Shown piece by piece: positions 44,411 to 52,306 of a DNA stretch of 64,000 nt. The notes beneath the pieces are model-generated. The model worked only from the letters and a program-made list of their open reading frames with translations, was not told where the DNA came from and did not search any database. Origin of the DNA: Rhodocyclaceae bacterium (GTDB taxonomy: Bacteria > Pseudomonadota > Gammaproteobacteria > Burkholderiales > Rhodocyclaceae); NCBI GenBank assembly GCA_016721505.1, contig JADKHX010000011.1:62001-126000 (forward strand), written 5' to 3'. A program made the position numbers and the translations under genes. Each line of letters starts with the position of its first letter. Position 1 is the stretch's first letter.

Positions 44411-45181
44411 TCAGTGTAGCGCCGCTAGACGCGGTAGCGCGCGAATTGCGTTTTTATTCGTCGCGGAAATTATTTCTGTGACAGCAACAGCGCGCAAATC
44501 GGCCAGTGTTTGCGAAATCTGCGGTAGTTGATCTGGCGAGTTTCTGCTGCCGTTTAACCAGTGCGGTGAAATATCCGGTGCGTCGGTTTCCAGTACGATG
44601 GATTCTATCGGTAGCTGCGCAGCCAACTCACGGATATGTAAAGCGCGGTTGAAGGTCAGTGCCCCGCCAAAGCCCAGTACAAAGCCTAGCTTGATAAATT
44701 CGTCGGCTTGTTGACGGCTGCCATTGAACGCATGCGCGATGCCGCCACGCAATTTCATCCGACGTAATTCCTTGAGCACCGCATCCACCGCACGACGCAC
44801 ATGAAGCACAACGGGTAAATCAAACTCCTTGGCGATTTTTAGTTGTTCGACGAAATAAAAATGCTGCTTGATTTCGTCGCGTGGCTCCACAAAGCGATCC
44901 AAACCAATTTCTCCAACTGCGACTACTGGTTCATTTTTTAGCATCGTGCGCAACGCTTCCATGTCGGATTCCCTTGCACGATCCACATACATAGGATGAA
45001 TTCCGTAGGCGGCACGACATTGAACATGCTCGCGGCAAAGCGAGGCGACTGCACCAAAATTTGCTCGCGCGACACTGGGGACAACAATCTGGGATACGCC
45101 AGCCTCAATCGCCGACGCAAAAACTGCATCACGATCAGCGTCAAACTCAACAGCATCGAGGTGGCAATGCGTGTCTATCAC
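44411..45181 (-). CDS. tatD: TatD family metal-dependent deoxyribonuclease
   Basis: 256 aa TIM-barrel hydrolase. MIDTHCHLD supplies the HxH metal site; VAVGEIGLDRF, VVLHVRRAVDAV and LETDAPDISP carry further metal ligands. TatD proteins are 3'-5' exonucleases. It is shorter at one end of barrel 7 than YcfH but complete. It follows iscX by 3 bases, so it may be carried on the isc transcript. Confidence 0.9.
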   Translation of the reverse strand: MIDTHCHLDAVEFDADRDAVFASAIEAGVSQIVVPSVARANFGAVASLCREHVQCRAAYGIHPMYVDRARESDMEALRTMLKNEPVVAVGEIGLDRFVEPRDEIKQHFYFVEQLKIAKEFDLPVVLHVRRAVDAVLKELRRMKLRGGIAHAFNGSRQQADEFIKLGFVLGFGGALTFNRALHIRELAAQLPIESIVLETDAPDISPHWLNGSRNSPDQLPQISQTLADLRAVAVTEIISATNKNAIRALPRLAALH

Positions 45182-45184
45182 GGA

Positions 45185-45379
45185 CTATTCCAATTCGTCT
45201 ATCCACGCCTGCTGAATCGCCTCAAGTTTCTTCTCACCGCAATGCCGCTCGTCCTCCGCAAAGCCGGGCAACGCCAGCACCCATTTCATCAGGTCGACAA
45301 AATTGATCCGCTTCGGGTCAACATCTGGATGCGCATCTGACAAGGCTATTGCAACATCGAGGGAGTCTGTCCAGTTCAT
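45185..45379 (-). CDS. iscX: Fe-S assembly protein IscX
   Basis: 64 aa, MNWTDSLDVAIALSDAHPDVDP onward, the acidic small protein that binds IscS and iron and adjusts the rate of cluster formation. The end LEAIQQAWIDELE is typical. The ATG overlaps the fdx stop by four bases. Last canonical gene of the isc operon. Confidence 0.95.
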   Translation of the reverse strand: MNWTDSLDVAIALSDAHPDVDPKRINFVDLMKWVLALPGFAEDERHCGEKKLEAIQQAWIDELE

Positions 45380-45717
45380 CGCTTGCCTTCTTTCACCATG
45401 TTGATGGTGTACTTCGGAATCTCGATCACCAGTGGCGTGGTGCCGACCAGCGCTTGACATGACAGTCGCGAGTTCGGCTCCAGCCCCCAAGCTTTGTCGA
45501 GCAAATCATCTTCCATTTCATCGGCTGCTTCGAGCGAGTTGTAGCCTTCACGCACGATCACGTGGCAGGTCGTGCATCCGCAGGATTGCTCGCAAGCATG
45601 TTCGATTTCGATGTCGTGTTGCAACAAGGCATGGCAAATCGATAAGCCTTGCTCGCCGTCAATAACAGCGCCCTCCGGACAAAGCTCGACATGCGGCAAG
45701 ACAATTATTTGGGTCAT
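45376..45717 (-). CDS. fdx: ISC-type 2Fe-2S ferredoxin
   Basis: 113 aa. Cluster ligands C42, C48, C51 and C87 are in the canonical spacing; an extra C46 lies between the first two, as in many ISC ferredoxins. It passes electrons for cluster assembly on IscU. The gene overlaps both hscA and iscX by four bases. Confidence 0.96.
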   Translation of the reverse strand: MTQIIVLPHVELCPEGAVIDGEQGLSICHALLQHDIEIEHACEQSCGCTTCHVIVREGYNSLEAADEMEDDLLDKAWGLEPNSRLSCQALVGTTPLVIEIPKYTINMVKEGKR

Positions 45718-47603
45718 ATGTTTAGTTTTTCAATGTTCTGTCCGGAAAAAGCCTTGCTCACGCTGCGGTTCATTCGTCGCGCAGCAAATTCGTCGGTACA
45801 CTTCGACAACTTCGCGCTCGCGTCGTCAATCGCACGACGGTCATCGCTCAATATCAGTGCCTGCAATCGCCCTATTGCCGAATCGATTTCGCCGCGTTCA
45901 GCAGCAGACAAGAGATTTGCATCAGCCTGCAAAGCTGACTGAACTGCTTCGAGCAAACGCTGTGAGTCTACCTGTGCCTCGCGTAGCGCGCGGCGATTCG
46001 CATCGTCGCCAGCATGGCCCATGCCAGCCTTGAGCATGGCGGCGATCTCGTTATCACTCAATCCATAGGATGGTTTGACTTCAATGCTGGCCACAATACC
46101 GGTAGATTGCTCGCGCGCGGAGACCGAGAGCAGCCCATCCGCATCAACCTGAAAACTCACTTGTATGCGCGCCGCCCCAGCGACCAGCGGCGGAATCCCG
46201 CGAAGTTCGAAACGGGCAAGACTGCGGCAGTCAGAAACCAACTCGCGCTCGCCTTGCACCACGTGCACCGCCATCGCGGTTTGGCCATCTTTGAAGGTGG
46301 TGAATTCCTGTGCTTTGGCAATCGGAATCGTGGAATTGCGCGGGATAATTTTTTCGACCAAACCGCCCATAGTTTCCAAGCCCAAGGAAAGCGGAATCAC
46401 ATCGAGCAGCAGCCAGTCGTCATCGCCAACACGATTGCCCGCCAGCAAATTTGCTTGTATCGCCGCGCCTAGCGCGACGACTTTGTCAGGGTCAAGATTG
46501 TTCAGTGGCTCTTGCTTGAAAAATTCGCCAACCGCGTGTTGAACTTGCGGCATGCGCGTTGCGCCACCGACCATCACCACACCTTTGATGTCGGCCACGG
46601 TAAGACCTGCGTCGCGCAGCGCTTTCTTGGTCGGACCCAAGGTTTTTTGCACCAAGGTTCGCGTTATCTCGCAAAAAACTTCGGTGGTCAAAGTCAAATC
46701 CACAAACTCACCGCTTTTCAATTTCGCCGTAATTGGCGCTTGGCCGTGTTGTGATAAATGCTCTTTGGCTTCCCGCGAACGCGCCATGAGCAAGGTCGCG
46801 TCCTGCGCCGAGAGCGGTTTGAGTTTGGCTTGTTCGATCGCCCAACACGAAACGCGATGATCAAAATCGTCGCCGCCGAGTGCCGAATCACCGCCTGTCG
46901 CCAAGACTTCAAACACCCCTTTGGATAATTTCAAAATCGAAATATCAAAGGTGCCGCCGCCCAAATCAAACACCGCATAGATGCCTTCGCTGGCGTTATC
47001 AAGGCCGTAAGCTATCGCGGCGGCGGTGGGTTCGTTGAGCAGGCGCAGCACCGGCAATCCGGCAAGCTGCGCCGCGTCTTTGGTGGCTTGGCGTTGAGCG
47101 TCATCGAAATAAGCCGGCACAGTAATTACTGCACCAACCAACTCGCCGCTAAGTGATGCTTCGCCGCGCAGACGCAAAGATTTGAGAATTTCTGACGAGA
47201 TTTCTACCGGACTTTTCACGCCAGCCACAGTGCGAATTTTTACCATCCCGCCGCCCGTATTTACAGGTTCGGCGGAGTCAATGAAATCGTAAGCTAGCGA
47301 CTCCACATGCGCAATATCGCGCCGCGCTCGGCCCATAAATCGCTTCACCGAACTCACGGTATTTTTTGGATCCTGCGCCTGTTTGGCTTGCGCGTCGAAG
47401 CCCACTTCTGGTGCTTTGTGCGCGGAGTAATGTACTACTGACGGCAGCAGCGAGCGTCCATGTTCATCGTTCAACACTGAGGCGACGCCGCTACGTACTG
47501 TAGCTACCAATGAATTGGTAGTGCCTAAATCGATACCAACGGCGAGTCGGTGTTGATGGGGAGCGGCGGACTCGCCAGGCTCCGCAATCTGCATCAAGGC
47601 CAT
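45714..47603 (-). CDS. hscA: Hsp70-class chaperone HscA
   Basis: 629 aa from the ATG at 47603 (MALMQIAEP). The Hsp70 ATPase motifs GIDLGTTNSLVA, FDLGGGTFDISIL and VVMVGGATRMPQVQ are present; the C-terminal part is the substrate domain that binds the LPPVK motif of IscU. Works with HscB to release clusters. Five bases after hscB stops. A TTG at 47612 is less likely. Confidence 0.96.
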   Translation of the reverse strand: MALMQIAEPGESAAPHQHRLAVGIDLGTTNSLVATVRSGVASVLNDEHGRSLLPSVVHYSAHKAPEVGFDAQAKQAQDPKNTVSSVKRFMGRARRDIAHVESLAYDFIDSAEPVNTGGGMVKIRTVAGVKSPVEISSEILKSLRLRGEASLSGELVGAVITVPAYFDDAQRQATKDAAQLAGLPVLRLLNEPTAAAIAYGLDNASEGIYAVFDLGGGTFDISILKLSKGVFEVLATGGDSALGGDDFDHRVSCWAIEQAKLKPLSAQDATLLMARSREAKEHLSQHGQAPITAKLKSGEFVDLTLTTEVFCEITRTLVQKTLGPTKKALRDAGLTVADIKGVVMVGGATRMPQVQHAVGEFFKQEPLNNLDPDKVVALGAAIQANLLAGNRVGDDDWLLLDVIPLSLGLETMGGLVEKIIPRNSTIPIAKAQEFTTFKDGQTAMAVHVVQGERELVSDCRSLARFELRGIPPLVAGAARIQVSFQVDADGLLSVSAREQSTGIVASIEVKPSYGLSDNEIAAMLKAGMGHAGDDANRRALREAQVDSQRLLEAVQSALQADANLLSAAERGEIDSAIGRLQALILSDDRRAIDDASAKLSKCTDEFAARRMNRSVSKAFSGQNIEKLNI

Positions 47604-47608
47604 GACGC

Positions 47609-48151
47609 TCAATCGACAACAGCCGCAAGGGCGTCATCAATCTCCGAAAGTAATTTTTGTTGAAACATCAATTGGCGTACCAAATTTGTAGCACTAGGAA
47701 AATCCGCTTGCTCATCAATCAATGCCTCGAGTTGCGCATATTCGAATTTCATTTCGACCGCAATCTCGTCACGGAATATATCGAGTGCCGCTTCATTGCC
47801 GGATTCACGCGCATCGGCTACGCTTTCACGCAATTCCATCTGCGCCATCAAAAACTCCACCGGCATCGCGGTATTGCTCTCAAGTCCGCTATCGTGGCCC
47901 TTCAACTCAAGCAAATAATTGGCGCGACGCAGCGGCTCGCGCAAGGTTTGAAACGCTTCATTCACGCGACTTGCCCACTGCATCGCCAAGCGCTGATCCG
48001 CGTCAGACGCGCGCACATGTCGGTCAGGGTGCACACGAGCTTGCAATTCGCGAAAATTAGTTTCGAGCTGCACACTATCCAACGCTTGCCGCTGCGGCAA
48101 ATTGAGCAAGCTAAAAAAATCAGCAGTGATGTTCAGCGCTGGCAAATCCAT
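47609..48151 (-). CDS. hscB: J-domain co-chaperone HscB
   Basis: 180 aa. The J domain carries HPD at about residues 42-44 (ARVHPDRHV); the C-terminal helical part (about 90-175) binds IscU. It brings loaded IscU to HscA. Sits between iscA and hscA with gaps of 3-5 bases. Confidence 0.95.
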   Translation of the reverse strand: MDLPALNITADFFSLLNLPQRQALDSVQLETNFRELQARVHPDRHVRASDADQRLAMQWASRVNEAFQTLREPLRRANYLLELKGHDSGLESNTAMPVEFLMAQMELRESVADARESGNEAALDIFRDEIAVEMKFEYAQLEALIDEQADFPSATNLVRQLMFQQKLLSEIDDALAAVVD

Positions 48152-48154
48152 GAA

Positions 48155-48478
48155 TTAAACCTTGAACGACTCACCACAACCGCACTCATCCTTGACATTT
48201 GGGTTGATGAATTTAAAGCCTTCGTTCAAGCCTTCCTTGGTGTAATCCAATTGCGTGCCTTCCAGATACGGCAAGCTTTTCGGGTCGACCAAAACCTTCA
48301 CGCCGTGGCTTTCAAACACAATGTCTTCGGGCAGCGATGCGTCGGCAAATTCGAGTTTGTAAGCCAGACCCGAGCAGCCCGAAGTCTTGACCCCGAGGCG
48401 AACGCCGACACCCTTGCCGCGCTTGGCAATGAAGTTGGCGACGTGTTTTGCCGCTGGTTCTGAAAGCGTCACTGGCAT
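48155..48478 (-). CDS. iscA: A-type Fe-S carrier IscA
   Basis: 107 aa with the three cluster cysteines C35, C99 and C101 (TSGCSGLAY and ECGCGESF). It receives clusters from IscU and passes them to 4Fe-4S targets. Two bases separate it from iscU. Confidence 0.97.
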   Translation of the reverse strand: MPVTLSEPAAKHVANFIAKRGKGVGVRLGVKTSGCSGLAYKLEFADASLPEDIVFESHGVKVLVDPKSLPYLEGTQLDYTKEGLNEGFKFINPNVKDECGCGESFKV

Positions 48479-48480
48479 GA

Positions 48481-48864
48481 TTAGCTCACCTGTCTTTGCT
48501 TGTAGTCGGCAACGGCCGCTTTGATTGCGTCTTCAGCCAAAATCGAACAGTGAATTTTCACCGGCGGAAGCGCCAACTCTTCAGCGATTTGCGTGTTTTT
48601 GATTTCCAAGGCTTGATCCAAGGTCTTGCCCTTGACCCATTCGGTCACCAAGGACGAGGACGCAATCGCTGAGCCACAGCCATAAGTTTTAAATTTCGCA
48701 TCTTCGATGATGCCGTCCTTGCCGACTTTTATCTGCAACTTCATCACATCGCCGCAAGCCGGCGCGCCAACCATCCCGGTCGCCACGCTCGCATCGTCCT
48801 TGGCGAACGATCCAACGTTGCGGGGATTCTCGTAGTGATCTAAAACTTTTTCGCTATATGCCAT
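48481..48864 (-). CDS. iscU: Fe-S scaffold protein IscU
   Basis: 127 aa. Scaffold cysteines C37, C63 and C106 and the HscA-binding LPPVK (99-103) are all present. A GGAGT ribosome site lies before the ATG. Upstream, between it and iscS, are a GC-rich 10-bp stem and a 42-bp inverted repeat, which could separate expression of iscS from the scaffold genes. Confidence 0.98.
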   Translation of the reverse strand: MAYSEKVLDHYENPRNVGSFAKDDASVATGMVGAPACGDVMKLQIKVGKDGIIEDAKFKTYGCGSAIASSSLVTEWVKGKTLDQALEIKNTQIAEELALPPVKIHCSILAEDAIKAAVADYKQRQVS

Positions 48865-48888
48865 TTTGATACTCCTTCTAACTAGTCA

Positions 48889-48909
48889 CCCCCGCCCCCG
48901 GGGCGGGGG
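48889..48909. repeat. GC-rich perfect stem before iscU
   Basis: CCCCCGCCCC (48889-48898) pairs with GGGGCGGGGG (48900-48909) around one base, followed by CTGGGGGGTGGG. No T run on the minus strand, so not a standard terminator; it would fold in the mRNA just before the iscU ribosome site. Confidence 0.75.
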
Positions 48910-48940
48910 CTGGGGGGTGGGTAGTGCATTTTTTCCCGAC

Positions 48941-48982
48941 GGGCAGCACATTGGGTGAGCTCGCTCACTCAATGTGCTGCCC
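48941..48982. repeat. 42-bp inverted repeat at the iscS 3' end
   Basis: Two 21-base arms that match at 19 positions, with only a few bases unpaired at the centre. One arm begins GGGCAGCACATTG, the other ends CAATGTGCTGCCC. The right arm is the last codons and stop of iscS; the left arm lies beyond the stop. An mRNA hairpin here could protect the upstream iscR-iscS part or pause transcription. Confidence 0.9.
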
Positions 48983-50213
48983 ACACGACGCTATTCAAGT
49001 CCACGCCGTCCTTGAACATCTCCCAAAGCGGCGAGAGTTCGCGTAATTTTCCAAGCTTGTCGTGCAACAACTTAATCGTGAAATCGACTTCTTCAACGGT
49101 GGTAAATCGACCGAGCGTGAAACGTATCGAGCTATGCGCGAGCTCGTCGGAACGTCCCAATGCGCGTAGCACATAGGATGGCTCAAGGCTGGCCGAAGTG
49201 CAGGCCGAGCCGGACGACACAGCAATATCCTTAATCGCCATGATTAAGGATTCGCCTTCAACGAAATTAAAACTGACGTTTAGGTTGTGCGGCACGCGCT
49301 GCTCCAAGTCGCCATTGACATAGGTTTCTTCGATGTCCATCAGGCCCTTCATCAGCCGATCGCGCAGCATTCGAATGCGCTCGTTTTCGGTCGCCATTTC
49401 CACGCGTGCGAGCCGGAAGGCTTCGCCCATGCCGACAATTTGATGCGTTGCCAGTGTGCCCGAACGCAAGCCGCGCTCGTGCCCACCACCGTGCATTTGC
49501 GCTTCCAAACGGATGCGCGGTTTGCGACGCACATACAGCGCACCAATGCCCTTCGGGCCATAGGTTTTGTGCGCGCTGAAGGACATCAAATCGACCTTCA
49601 ACGCTGCCAAATCAATCGGCATTTTGCCCGTTGCTTGTGCTGCATCAACGTGAAAAATCACGCCTTTCTCGCGGCAGATTTCGCCTATCGCCGCAATCGG
49701 TTGTATCACGCCGATCTCATTATTTACCGCCATCACCGACGCCAGCACAGTGTCTGGCCGCAGCGCTGCGCGAAACTGCTCGACGCTGATCAAGCCATGT
49801 TCGTCCGGCACCAGATAGGTCGCTTCAAAGCCTTGGCGCTCCAGTTCTTTGACTGTGTCGAGCACGGCTTTGTGTTCGGTCGACACGGTGACAATGTGAC
49901 GGCCTTTGGTCGCTGCATAAAAATGCGCCGCACCTTTAATTGCGAGGTTGTTTGACTCGGTCGCCCCGGAAGTGAAAATGATGTCTTTGGCATCCGCACC
50001 GACCAACGCCGCAATTTCTGCGCGCGCTTCTTCTACCGCATGCTCGGCTGTCCAGCCGTAGGGGTGCGAGCGCGACGCCGGATTGCCGAAGTTCTCGGTC
50101 AACCATGGAATCATTTTCGCGGCGACGCGCGGATCAACTGGCGTGGTCGCGGAATAATCTAGATAGATCGGACGTTCGCTGTTGCCTAAATTGTTGCTCA
50201 CGCTGCTACTCAT
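48969..50213 (-). CDS. iscS: Cysteine desulfurase IscS
   Basis: 414 aa. The PLP lysine is K216 (SAHKTYGPKG) and the persulfide cysteine is C338 in SSGSACTSASLEPSYVL, the group I (IscS/NifS) loop. It passes sulfur to IscU and to tRNA thiolation. The N-terminal tail before RPIYLDYSATTPVD is about 10 residues longer than E. coli IscS. The last four codons are inside an inverted repeat. Confidence 0.97.
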   Translation of the reverse strand: MSSSVSNNLGNSERPIYLDYSATTPVDPRVAAKMIPWLTENFGNPASRSHPYGWTAEHAVEEARAEIAALVGADAKDIIFTSGATESNNLAIKGAAHFYAATKGRHIVTVSTEHKAVLDTVKELERQGFEATYLVPDEHGLISVEQFRAALRPDTVLASVMAVNNEIGVIQPIAAIGEICREKGVIFHVDAAQATGKMPIDLAALKVDLMSFSAHKTYGPKGIGALYVRRKPRIRLEAQMHGGGHERGLRSGTLATHQIVGMGEAFRLARVEMATENERIRMLRDRLMKGLMDIEETYVNGDLEQRVPHNLNVSFNFVEGESLIMAIKDIAVSSGSACTSASLEPSYVLRALGRSDELAHSSIRFTLGRFTTVEEVDFTIKLLHDKLGKLRELSPLWEMFKDGVDLNSVVWAAH

Positions 50214-50231
50214 AGTGCATCTCCAAAAAAA

Positions 50232-51398
50232 TCATTCGGCCATCGCCACCAGGCCGCGAAGTTCTGCCAAGGTGGCGGTCAAGGCTTGTAAAAAATCATT
50301 GACTTGTGCCGATGTGTTGTCAGCACCAAAACTAATTCGCACCGCGCCGCGCGCAAGTTCTGCGGGAACTTTCATCGCCAACAGCACCCGCGACGCTTGC
50401 GGGTTTGCGCTCGAACAAGCCGCGCCGCTGGCAACTGCAAAACCAGCGCGATCCAATTTGCCGACCAGCGTTTCGCCATCGACATTTTCAAAAGCGAAAT
50501 AGCTGGTGTTCGGCAACCGCTCGGCAGTTTGCGAAAAAATCTTCGCTCCCTCGCGCAGCAATCCAATCTCTAATGCTTCACGAAGTCGCAAAGTCGCCGC
50601 ACGACGTGCCGCCAGCTCGCGCACCGCGATTTCCGCCGCCAAGCCAAAGCCGACAATCGCCGCCACGTTTTCAGTTCCCGAACGCAATCCACGCTCGTGT
50701 CCGCCACCAGCAATCTGCGCTTGCAAATCTGTCCGTTTGTCGAGCACCAAAGTCCCTGCACCTTTTGGCCCGCCGATTTTGTGCGCCGAGAGTGTCATGC
50801 CATGCACGCCAGCCGAATTGAGTGCACGAAAATCTATGGTCATTTTCCCGAATGCCTGCACGGCATCGGTATGCATCAGCGCGCCGCAGCTTTTCATGCT
50901 TTGCGCAATCGCTGCGACATCTTGAATCGCGCCGGTTTCATTGTTGGCCAACATGACTGAAACGATTGACGGTCGCCAGTTGGTGCTGGTGACACGCCGT
51001 TGAATGTCTGCAGGGAGCACCTGTCCACTCAAATTAACTCCAATTTCATCCAGCATCCAGCCAGCCCTGGTCAATTGCTGTGCCGGCTCGCGCACGCAAG
51101 GATGTTCAATCGCCGAGATCGCCACGGTGCCCACTGGCAGGTTCGCCGCGACACCTTTGATGAATAAATTATTCGCCTCCGAGCCGCCGCTGGTAAAAAC
51201 AATTTCGGTCGGATGCGCACCCACTGCAAATGCCACTCGCTGCCGTGCCTCATCAATCGCGCGCCGCGCTGCACGGCCATATTCATGGCGGCTGGATGCA
51301 TTGCCAAAGTGATCAGTCATAAACGGCAACATGCCCGCTAACACGCGCGCATCAATCGGCGTCGAAGCGTTGTGATCAAAATAGACGGGCGCAAACAT
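50232..51398 (-). CDS. Second cysteine desulfurase (IscS/NifS-like)
   Basis: 388 aa. PLP lysine in SAHKIGGPKG and cysteine in ASGAACSSANPQASRVL show an active group I desulfurase, but it differs from IscS throughout, closer to NifS-like members. A second desulfurase between iscR and iscS is common in betaproteobacteria. Residues 133-142 (RRVTSTNWRP region), just before IVSVMLANNETG, are encoded by a 28-bp repeat where homologues have a short acidic turn; this should be a surface loop. 18 bases before iscS and 24 after iscR. Confidence 0.9.
   Translation of the reverse strand: MFAPVYFDHNASTPIDARVLAGMLPFMTDHFGNASSRHEYGRAARRAIDEARQRVAFAVGAHPTEIVFTSGGSEANNLFIKGVAANLPVGTVAISAIEHPCVREPAQQLTRAGWMLDEIGVNLSGQVLPADIQRRVTSTNWRPSIVSVMLANNETGAIQDVAAIAQSMKSCGALMHTDAVQAFGKMTIDFRALNSAGVHGMTLSAHKIGGPKGAGTLVLDKRTDLQAQIAGGGHERGLRSGTENVAAIVGFGLAAEIAVRELAARRAATLRLREALEIGLLREGAKIFSQTAERLPNTSYFAFENVDGETLVGKLDRAGFAVASGAACSSANPQASRVLLAMKVPAELARGAVRISFGADNTSAQVNDFLQALTATLAELRGLVAMAE
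50974..51001 (-). repeat. 28-bp dispersed repeat, copy 7 (inside second desulfurase gene)
   Basis: Left half AACGGCGTGTCA, right half CCAGCACCAACTGGCG. Sense to the gene, read as RRVTSTNWR, a different frame from the putA and trmJ copies. Confidence 0.9.
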
Positions 51399-51422
51399 GA
51401 TGGCGTGTCGATTAGTTTGGAA

Positions 51423-51932
51423 TTAGACCGCCGCCACACTGCATCCGGCAGACGCAGGCACAGAATTGGTGACGCGCGAAACGCGCTGGTCGCGCAACAC
51501 CGCCGTCTTGCCAACGCGCTGCTGACTAACCAAATCGGCCAATGAAATTGAATTCAAATAGGCCATCATTTTTTGGTTCAAACCGGTCCACAAATGATGC
51601 GTCATACACACGCTCTCGGTGTGGTCGTCCTCCGAATGACAATTTCTTTTGCCACCACATTGCGTCGCATCCATGGGCTCATCAACCGCCGCAATAATCT
51701 GCGCCACAGTGATAGATTCCAACCCGCGCGCCGCCGTGTAACCACCACCCGGACCACGCACGCTGGCGACCAATTCATGCCGCCGCAACTTGCCAAAAAG
51801 CTGCTCAAGATAGGACAAGGAGATACGCTGCCGCTCGCCGATACCAGCCAAAGTCACCGGCCCGGCATGCTGATGCAAGCCAAGATCAATCATCGCAGTC
51901 ACCGCGAAGCGTCCTTTGGTAGTCAGTCTCAT
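51423..51932 (-). CDS. iscR: Rrf2-family regulator IscR
   Basis: 169 aa from MRLTTKGRFAVTAMIDL after AGGAGA. The winged helix (about 1-60) ends in the GPGGGY wing. Cluster cysteines are C92, C98 and C109; E. coli has 92, 98 and 104, so the last interval is five residues longer here (HSEDDHTESV). The 2Fe-2S form represses the isc promoter. Two IscR-type sites overlie its own promoter. First gene of the operon. Confidence 0.93.
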   Translation of the reverse strand: MRLTTKGRFAVTAMIDLGLHQHAGPVTLAGIGERQRISLSYLEQLFGKLRRHELVASVRGPGGGYTAARGLESITVAQIIAAVDEPMDATQCGGKRNCHSEDDHTESVCMTHHLWTGLNQKMMAYLNSISLADLVSQQRVGKTAVLRDQRVSRVTNSVPASAGCSVAAV

Positions 51933-52021
51933 TGTGCCGGTCTCCTTCGTCAATCGAAGTTATATTCAATAAAATCAGTAGCTTAAATTAAATTCTAAGG
52001 CACTGCTTGCGGTCAGTCAGA

Positions 52022-52076
52022 ATACCCGACCAGTTAAGTCGACTATAGGCTATCCCGACAGATTTAGTCAACTAAT
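52022..52076 (-). promoter_or_regulatory. isc operon promoter with two IscR type-1 sites
   Basis: On the minus strand: -35 TTGACT (52071-52066), 18-base spacer, -10 TATAGT (52047-52042). Site A, 52046-52022, has ATAGTCGACT and GTCGGGTAT around 6 bases; it fits the known IscR type-1 consensus (ATASYYGACT then GTCRRSTAT) except in the middle. Site B, 52075-52051, has AGTTGACT and GTCGGG with a weaker end. Site A covers the -10 and start, site B the -35, as at the E. coli iscR promoter. Loss of cluster from IscR should raise expression. Confidence 0.85.
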
Positions 52077-52306
52077 ATGGCGTGATTTCACGGCGGTGAA
52101 GTAGGGGGTTCGCAAAGCACTGCTTTGCGTTTTTCGTCGCGGGCTGATCGCGCAAAACCAATGCTCCACAACACCAACTAGCAGGATTGAAAGCTAGAAA
52201 CGGACTGGACAATATTTCAAAACTGGAGATAGAGGACTACCCTAGAGCAATTCGTGGCGGATCTAAAACATGACAATGTGCCGTCCAGGGAACGTGCAAA
52301 GGCCCC
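52077..52306. other. Intergenic region between the isc promoter and cysE
   Basis: 230 bases holding a long double-hairpin repeat (52103-52182) and, beyond it, about 120 bases up to the cysE stop in which I recognise nothing. Confidence 0.5.
52103..52182 (+). repeat. Long double-hairpin repeat, copy C (iscR-cysE)
   Basis: AGGGGGTTCGC with perfect palindrome CGCAAAGCACTGCTTTGCG (52111-52129), a GC-rich middle, GCTCCACA and ACACCAACTAGC at the right end. The end matches copy B (GGCTCCACA and CACCAACTGAC) except for small changes. Confidence 0.75.
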
